A stretch of 64,000 nt of DNA from Reyranella sp. (lineage in GTDB: Bacteria > Pseudomonadota > Alphaproteobacteria > Reyranellales > Reyranellaceae). Positions 60,125 through 64,000 of this stretch are shown here, one piece after another. A model generated the notes under the pieces. It worked only from the letters and a program-made list of their open reading frames with translations. It searched no databases and was not told where the DNA came from. Each line of letters starts with the position of its first letter. The stretch's first letter is position 1. The stretch covers positions 70,415 to 134,414 of the forward strand of contig NZ_SCVC01000043.1 in the NCBI RefSeq assembly GCF_004297405.1. The letters run 5' to 3'. The position numbers and the translations under genes were made by a program.

Positions 60125-60847
60125 ATGGCGCCGCCGCCCGATCTCGCCTCCGACCTGCAGCGCCGCCTGGGCTTTGCGCCGCCGCGGCAGGTGCTGGCCG
60201 CAACGTTGCGGGATGTCTTTCCGGGAAAGATCGCCGTGGTCTCCTCCTTCGGAGCGGACTCCGCCGTGCTGCTGCATCTCGTGGCCGAGATCGATCCGGC
60301 AACGCCGGTTCTGTTCATCGACACCGGCCGTCATTTTCTGGAGACCTTGGACTATCGCGACCGGCTGGTCGCTCATCTCGGCCTGACTGACGTGCAGAGC
60401 ATCGGGCCGTCAGTGGAGGAAGTGGCGCGCCTCGATGCCGATCTCAGCCGCGCCACCTGGGATCCCGATGGCTGCTGCGCCTTCCGCAAGGTCGCACCAT
60501 TGCAGCGCGCGCTCGAGGGTTTCGATGCCTGGATCACCGGGCGCAAGCGCTTCCAGAGCGCCGACCGGCATGACCTGCCGGTGTTCGAGCTCGATCTGCC
60601 GCATGTGAAGGTCAACCCGCTGGCGAGCTGGAGCGCGGCCGACATCGCCGATCATGTTTCCCGCCATCGCCTGCCGGCCCATCCGCTGGTCGCCCAGGGC
60701 TTCAGCTCGATCGGCTGTGCGCCCTGCACCTCGGCCGTCGCCTTCGGTGAGGACGCGCGCGCCGGCCGTTGGCGCGGCGCCGAGAAGACCGAATGCGGCA
60801 TCCATCTTCCCCCGATCAATTCGACCCAGAAGCAGAGCAATCCATGA
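60125..60847 (+). CDS. cysH: Assimilatory adenylyl-sulfate reductase (CysH family)
   Basis: A 240-residue reductase giving sulfite from activated sulfate. It has both cysteine pairs of the [4Fe-4S] APS-type enzymes, C117-C118 and C198-x2-C201, plus the catalytic cysteine C224 in KTECGIH. This suggests APS rather than PAPS as substrate, although the operon also encodes APS kinase. AAGGAG precedes the ATG. The stop overlaps cysD. Confidence 0.95.
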   Translation: MAPPPDLASDLQRRLGFAPPRQVLAATLRDVFPGKIAVVSSFGADSAVLLHLVAEIDPATPVLFIDTGRHFLETLDYRDRLVAHLGLTDVQSIGPSVEEVARLDADLSRATWDPDGCCAFRKVAPLQRALEGFDAWITGRKRFQSADRHDLPVFELDLPHVKVNPLASWSAADIADHVSRHRLPAHPLVAQGFSSIGCAPCTSAVAFGEDARAGRWRGAEKTECGIHLPPINSTQKQSNP

Positions 60848-61839
60848 GTTCGCCCGCCCCCCTTGCGCACCCCAGCGTCCAGACCGACGCAAGACCTCGC
60901 GAGAACCAGCAGACGATTCCCGTGCCACGCGGCCGATCCGGCCTGTCACCTCACCTGCAGCGCCTGGAGGACGAGGCGATCCATATCCTGCGCGAGGTGG
61001 TGGCCGAGTTTCGCAAGCCCGTGATGCTCTACTCCGTGGGCAAGGATTCGAGCGTGATGCTGCATCTCGCCCGCAAGGCCTTCTACCCGGCGCCACCACC
61101 CTTCCCCTTGATGCATATCGCGACCGGCTGGGATTTCCGCGCCCTGCTCGATCACCGCGACCGTACCGCTCGCAAATACGATATGGAGCTGCTGGTCCAT
61201 GGCAACGAAGCCGCGACGCGTGAAGGCGTCACTCCCTTCGAGACGGAAACAGGCGAATATTCCCGCCTCATGCTCACGGAGCCCTTGAAGGACGCGCTCG
61301 ACAAGCACGGCTTCGATGCGGCCTTCGGCGGCGGCCGGCGTGACGAGGAGAAGTCGCGCGCCAAGGAACGCATCTTCTCTCACCGCAGCACCGGCCATGT
61401 CTGGGATCCACGCAACCAGCGGCCTGAACTGTGGCGTCTGTTCAACACGCGGCTGGCGCCGGGTGACACGATGCGTGTCTTCCCGCTGTCGAACTGGACC
61501 GAGCTCGACGTGTGGACCTACATCCAGACCGAAGCCATCCCGATCGTGCCGCTTTACCTCGCGGCCGAACGCTGGGTTGTCGAACGCGATGGTGCACTGA
61601 TCGCCGTCGACGACGAGCGCATGCGCTTCCGCGATGGCGAAATGACGGTGAAGCGCCGCGTGCGCTTCCGCACCCTGGGCTGCTGGCCGCTGACCGGTGC
61701 CATCGCTTCAAAGGCAGACGATGTCGCCGGCGTCATCGCCGAACTCCTCGATGCGCGCTCGTCCGAGCGCCAGGGCCGGCTGGTCGACGGCGCCCTGCAG
61801 GCTTCCATGGAACGCAAGAAACGAGAGGGATATTTCTGA
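60844..61839 (+). CDS. cysD: Sulfate adenylyltransferase subunit 2
   Basis: A 331-residue small subunit of ATP sulfurylase. The PP-loop MLYSVGKDSSVMLHLARKAF and GGRRDEEKSRAKERIFS mark it. The first 40 residues are an unusual Pro/Arg/Gln-rich extension before LQRLEDEAIHILREVVAEF. It overlaps cysH (ATGA) and cysNC (TGATG). Confidence 0.96.
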   Translation: MSSPAPLAHPSVQTDARPRENQQTIPVPRGRSGLSPHLQRLEDEAIHILREVVAEFRKPVMLYSVGKDSSVMLHLARKAFYPAPPPFPLMHIATGWDFRALLDHRDRTARKYDMELLVHGNEAATREGVTPFETETGEYSRLMLTEPLKDALDKHGFDAAFGGGRRDEEKSRAKERIFSHRSTGHVWDPRNQRPELWRLFNTRLAPGDTMRVFPLSNWTELDVWTYIQTEAIPIVPLYLAAERWVVERDGALIAVDDERMRFRDGEMTVKRRVRFRTLGCWPLTGAIASKADDVAGVIAELLDARSSERQGRLVDGALQASMERKKREGYF

Positions 61840-63734
61840 TGCCCGACGCCCTTGCCCCTCCCGCCAACGACGCGTTGCCCCTGCAGAGCCGCAGCGAGTT
61901 GCGCTTCCTCACCTGCGGTTCGGTCGACGACGGCAAGTCGACCCTGATCGGACGGCTGATCGCCGATGCGAGCGGCCTGCTCGACGATCAGGTCGCGTCG
62001 TTGAAGGACGATTCGCGTCGTTTCGGCACGACCGACGATGAATTCGACTTCGCCTTGCTGCTCGACGGTCTCGAAGCCGAGCGCGAACAGGGCATCACCA
62101 TCGATGTCGCCTATCGTTTCTTTGCGACGCCGCGCCGTGCCTTCGTCGTGGCCGACACGCCGGGTCACCGGCAGTACACGCGCAACATGGCGACCGGCGC
62201 CTCCAACGCCGAGCTGGCCGTCCTGCTGGTCGATGCACGCAAGGGCCTCGTCGAGCAGACACGCCGCCATGCCGCCATCGTCTCGCTGCTCGGTATTCGT
62301 CACGTCGTGCTGGCGGTGAACAAGATCGACCTGGTCGATTTCTCGGAGGCGCGGTTCCGTGAAATCGCAGCGGCCTTCGCGAGTTTTGCCGCGCCGCTTG
62401 CCTTCCATTCCGTGGTTGCGATCCCAGTTTCGGCGCGGCTCGGCGACAATGTCGCTGCCCGCAGTGCCCGCATGCCCTGGTATGTCGGCCCGGCCCTTCT
62501 CGCCCATCTCGAGACGGTCGAGACCGGCCTCGACGCCGAGGAAGCGCCGCTGCGTTTTCCCGTGCAATGGGTGAACCGGCCGGATGGCGATTTCCGCGGC
62601 TTCACCGGCACCGTCGCTTCGGGCCGCCTCGCCGTCGGCGATCGCATCGTCGTCGCAGCCTCAGGCAAGCCGAGTTCGGTGGCGCGCATCGTGAGCTTCG
62701 ACGGCGATCTGCCGGTGGCCGTGGCCGGACGCTCCGTAACGTTGACCTTGGCCGACGAAATCGACGTCATCCGTGGCGATGTGCTGACCGATCCGCGCCG
62801 TCGACCGACGGTCACGCGGCGCTTCTCCGCCGACCTGGTCTGGATGGACGAGACGGCAGCCCTTCCCGGCAAGCGCTTCCTGCTGAAGATCGGCACGAGC
62901 ACGGTACCTGTCACCCTCGGCCGTATCGCCGACACGCTCGACGTCGAATCGCTGCGACGGGCGCCGGCGGGTGAACTGGCGCTGAACGCCATCGGCCGTG
63001 TCGAACTCGAAACGGCACAGCTCGTCACCTTCGATCCCTATGCCGAGAACCGCCAGACCGGCGCTTTCATCCTGATTGACCGCGCGACGCTCCGCACCGC
63101 AGCGGCGGGCATGGTCGTCGAAAGCCTCGACGCAGCGAGCGACGTCCATCGCCATGCCGAGACCGTGACGCCAGCGCTGCGGGCCGAGATCAAGGCGCAG
63201 CTCCCGCTGGTCGTCTGGCTGACCGGCCTGCCGGGTTCCGGTAAGTCGACCATCGCCAACATCGTCGAGCGCAAGCTGGTGGCCCTCGGCCGCCAGACGA
63301 TGCTGCTCGATGGCGACAATCTGCGACAGGGGCTCAACGCCGACCTGGGCTTCGACGAAGCCAGCCGCTCGGAGAATGTCCGGCGCGTCGGCGAGGTCGC
63401 GAAGCTGATGGCCGATGCCGGGCTGATCGCCATCGTGGCCCTGGTCTCCCCCTTCCAGGCCGACCGCACGCGCGCGGCCGCTCTGCTGCCTGAAGGCCGT
63501 TTCCTTGAGATCTTCGTCGACACGCCTCTGGACGTGTGCCGGCAGCGCGATCCCAAAGGTCTCTATGCCAAGGCCGAGAGCGGCAAGGTGGTGAACCTGA
63601 CGGGCCGCGACCAGCCCTACGAGCCGCCCGAGGATCCGACGCTGGTATTGCAGACGGCCGAACTCTCCCCGGAGGAGGCCGCGGATCGCATCGTGGAGTT
63701 GGTGCTTGAACGCATAGGCGCTGTACGAAGCTGA
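61839..63734 (+). CDS. cysNC: Fused sulfate adenylyltransferase GTPase / APS kinase (CysN-CysC)
   Basis: A 631-residue bifunctional protein. CysN GTPase: CGSVDDGKSTLIGRLIADASGLL (27-48), ADTPGHRQYTRNM, NKIDLVDF and a C-terminal beta-barrel. APS kinase begins near residue 445, with Walker A GLPGSGKST (463-471) and the lid RDPKGLYAKAE. It drives APS formation with GTP and phosphorylates APS. The gene ends the cys operon. Fusion is typical of rhizobia and relatives. Confidence 0.96.
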   Translation: MPDALAPPANDALPLQSRSELRFLTCGSVDDGKSTLIGRLIADASGLLDDQVASLKDDSRRFGTTDDEFDFALLLDGLEAEREQGITIDVAYRFFATPRRAFVVADTPGHRQYTRNMATGASNAELAVLLVDARKGLVEQTRRHAAIVSLLGIRHVVLAVNKIDLVDFSEARFREIAAAFASFAAPLAFHSVVAIPVSARLGDNVAARSARMPWYVGPALLAHLETVETGLDAEEAPLRFPVQWVNRPDGDFRGFTGTVASGRLAVGDRIVVAASGKPSSVARIVSFDGDLPVAVAGRSVTLTLADEIDVIRGDVLTDPRRRPTVTRRFSADLVWMDETAALPGKRFLLKIGTSTVPVTLGRIADTLDVESLRRAPAGELALNAIGRVELETAQLVTFDPYAENRQTGAFILIDRATLRTAAAGMVVESLDAASDVHRHAETVTPALRAEIKAQLPLVVWLTGLPGSGKSTIANIVERKLVALGRQTMLLDGDNLRQGLNADLGFDEASRSENVRRVGEVAKLMADAGLIAIVALVSPFQADRTRAAALLPEGRFLEIFVDTPLDVCRQRDPKGLYAKAESGKVVNLTGRDQPYEPPEDPTLVLQTAELSPEEAADRIVELVLERIGAVRS

Positions 63735-63742
63735 CCAATCGC

Positions 63743-63762
63743 TCCGACAGCCGCAGGTCGGA
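63743..63762 (+). terminator. Weak hairpin after the cys operon
   Basis: TCCGAC, an eight-base loop, GTCGGA: six pairs, nine bases after the cysNC stop, with no T-run. It may be a factor-dependent termination site or an mRNA 3' end stabiliser. Confidence 0.35.
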
Positions 63763-63773
63763 AGCGGCGTTCA

Positions 63774-63802
63774 TGGCACTGCCGCCAAAGACGCCCTAAG
63801 AT
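63774..63802 (+). promoter_or_regulatory. Candidate promoter of the acyl-CoA dehydrogenase gene
   Basis: TGGCAC, 17 bases, TAAGAT, just upstream of a palindromic operator. The -10 is good; the -35 is weaker. Confidence 0.4.
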
Positions 63803-63804
63803 CG

Positions 63805-63826
63805 CCGGTGAACGATCGTTTACCGG
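63805..63826. promoter_or_regulatory. 22-base near-perfect palindrome (likely repressor operator)
   Basis: Arms CCGGT and ACCGG flank a perfect AACGATCGTT core; only one of eleven base pairs (G versus T beside the arms) breaks symmetry. It lies three bases after the -10 element and touches the GGAGGAG ribosome site of the acyl-CoA dehydrogenase. This position suits a TetR-type fatty-acid repressor. Confidence 0.6.
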
Positions 63827-63839
63827 AGGAGCGGCCCCT

Positions 63840-64000
63840 ATGGATTTCAACATTCCCGCCGATATCGCGGCGTACCTGACCGAGCTCGACGAATTCATCG
63901 AGCGCGAGATCCGGCCGCTGGAGCGCGAGAACGACAATATCCGCTTCTTCGACCATCGCCGCGAGCATGCGCGCACCGACTGGGACAATGACGGCCAGCC
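63840..64000 (+). CDS. Acyl-CoA dehydrogenase, N-terminal part (partial)
   Basis: The first 53 residues of a gene running off the window edge. MDFNIPADIAAYLTELDEFIEREIRPLE and NIRFFDHRREHARTDW match the helical N-terminal domain of FAD-dependent acyl-CoA dehydrogenases of beta-oxidation. GGAGGAG lies eight bases before the ATG. The active-site region is not visible. Confidence 0.85.
   Translation, partial: MDFNIPADIAAYLTELDEFIEREIRPLERENDNIRFFDHRREHARTDWDNDGQ

Noticed and set aside
1..64000. tRNA genes, rRNA genes, CRISPR arrays, IS elements or prophage genes
   Set aside because: No spacer showed a cloverleaf-like block with a CCA-type 3' end, no regularly spaced repeats, and no transposase or phage motif. 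Spacers are too short for most such features.

Overview
The window is GC-rich, densely packed, single-copy bacterial chromosome. Gene content and order point to an alphaproteobacterium: the ffh-rpsP-rimM-trmD-rplS-leuC run, a CysN-CysC fusion, an APS-type CysH, a membrane-anchored cytochrome c, DUF6489, and Bug/TctC receptors with CaiB-type CoA transferases. A Rhodospirillales/Reyranella-like lineage is my best guess from gene style, not proof. I see no rRNA, tRNA, CRISPR array, insertion sequence, phage gene or plasmid gene. Nearly every base belongs to a gene or a short regulatory spacer. The only gene-poor stretch over 300 bases (55977-56285) holds what looks like a regulatory leader.

Layout. 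1-10.6 kb: end of mqo, a ThrE-type exporter, fumC, arfB, a secreted ankyrin protein, gshB, a SirB1 protein, yraN, rsmI, an LpoA-like lipoprotein, a HAD phosphatase, a degenerate-CbiX/ferredoxin fusion, a second thioredoxin-like ferredoxin and a DUF6489 protein. 10.6-20 kb: diaminopropionate ammonia-lyase, a lipoprotein, a creatininase-family amidohydrolase, tex, then a catabolic group (enoyl-CoA hydratase, CoA transferase, TctC receptor) divergent from a LysR regulator with a textbook operator. 20-35 kb: housekeeping (gpsA, tsaD, hemC, pgk, yciB, ftsY, dapF) mixed with two paralogous TIGR02466 oxygenases, a TPR-methyltransferase, an M48 protease, TusA and a NUDIX hydrolase. 35-43.5 kb: ffh-rpsP-rimM-trmD-rplS-leuC from a near-consensus promoter, a strong terminator, two tandem RDD membrane proteins, then leuD-leuB.

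43.5-46.1 kb holds an ECF sigma/anti-sigma pair facing a Tat-exported metallophosphoesterase and a CuA-like cupredoxin. The 115-base spacer has the same promoter (GGGAATA, 15 bases, CGGTA) on both strands, sharing a palindromic -35 element. This looks like a complete self-regulated envelope stress module. 46-56 kb: a HerA-like ATPase, a TIM-barrel isomerase, a GST, rpe, pheA, a cytochrome c, hisN, an acetyltransferase, and a Spy-like protein with its response regulator and kinase.

56-63.7 kb is a full sulfate uptake and activation operon: sbp-cysTWA, cysH, cysD, cysNC. Sulfate is imported, activated to APS/PAPS and reduced to sulfite. A structured leader with a 21-codon Cys-rich open reading frame precedes it and is a candidate cysteine-sensing attenuator. 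The window ends in an acyl-CoA dehydrogenase whose start is preceded by a 22-base near-perfect palindrome. The two strongest candidates for something undescribed are the cys leader and the ECF/CuA module.
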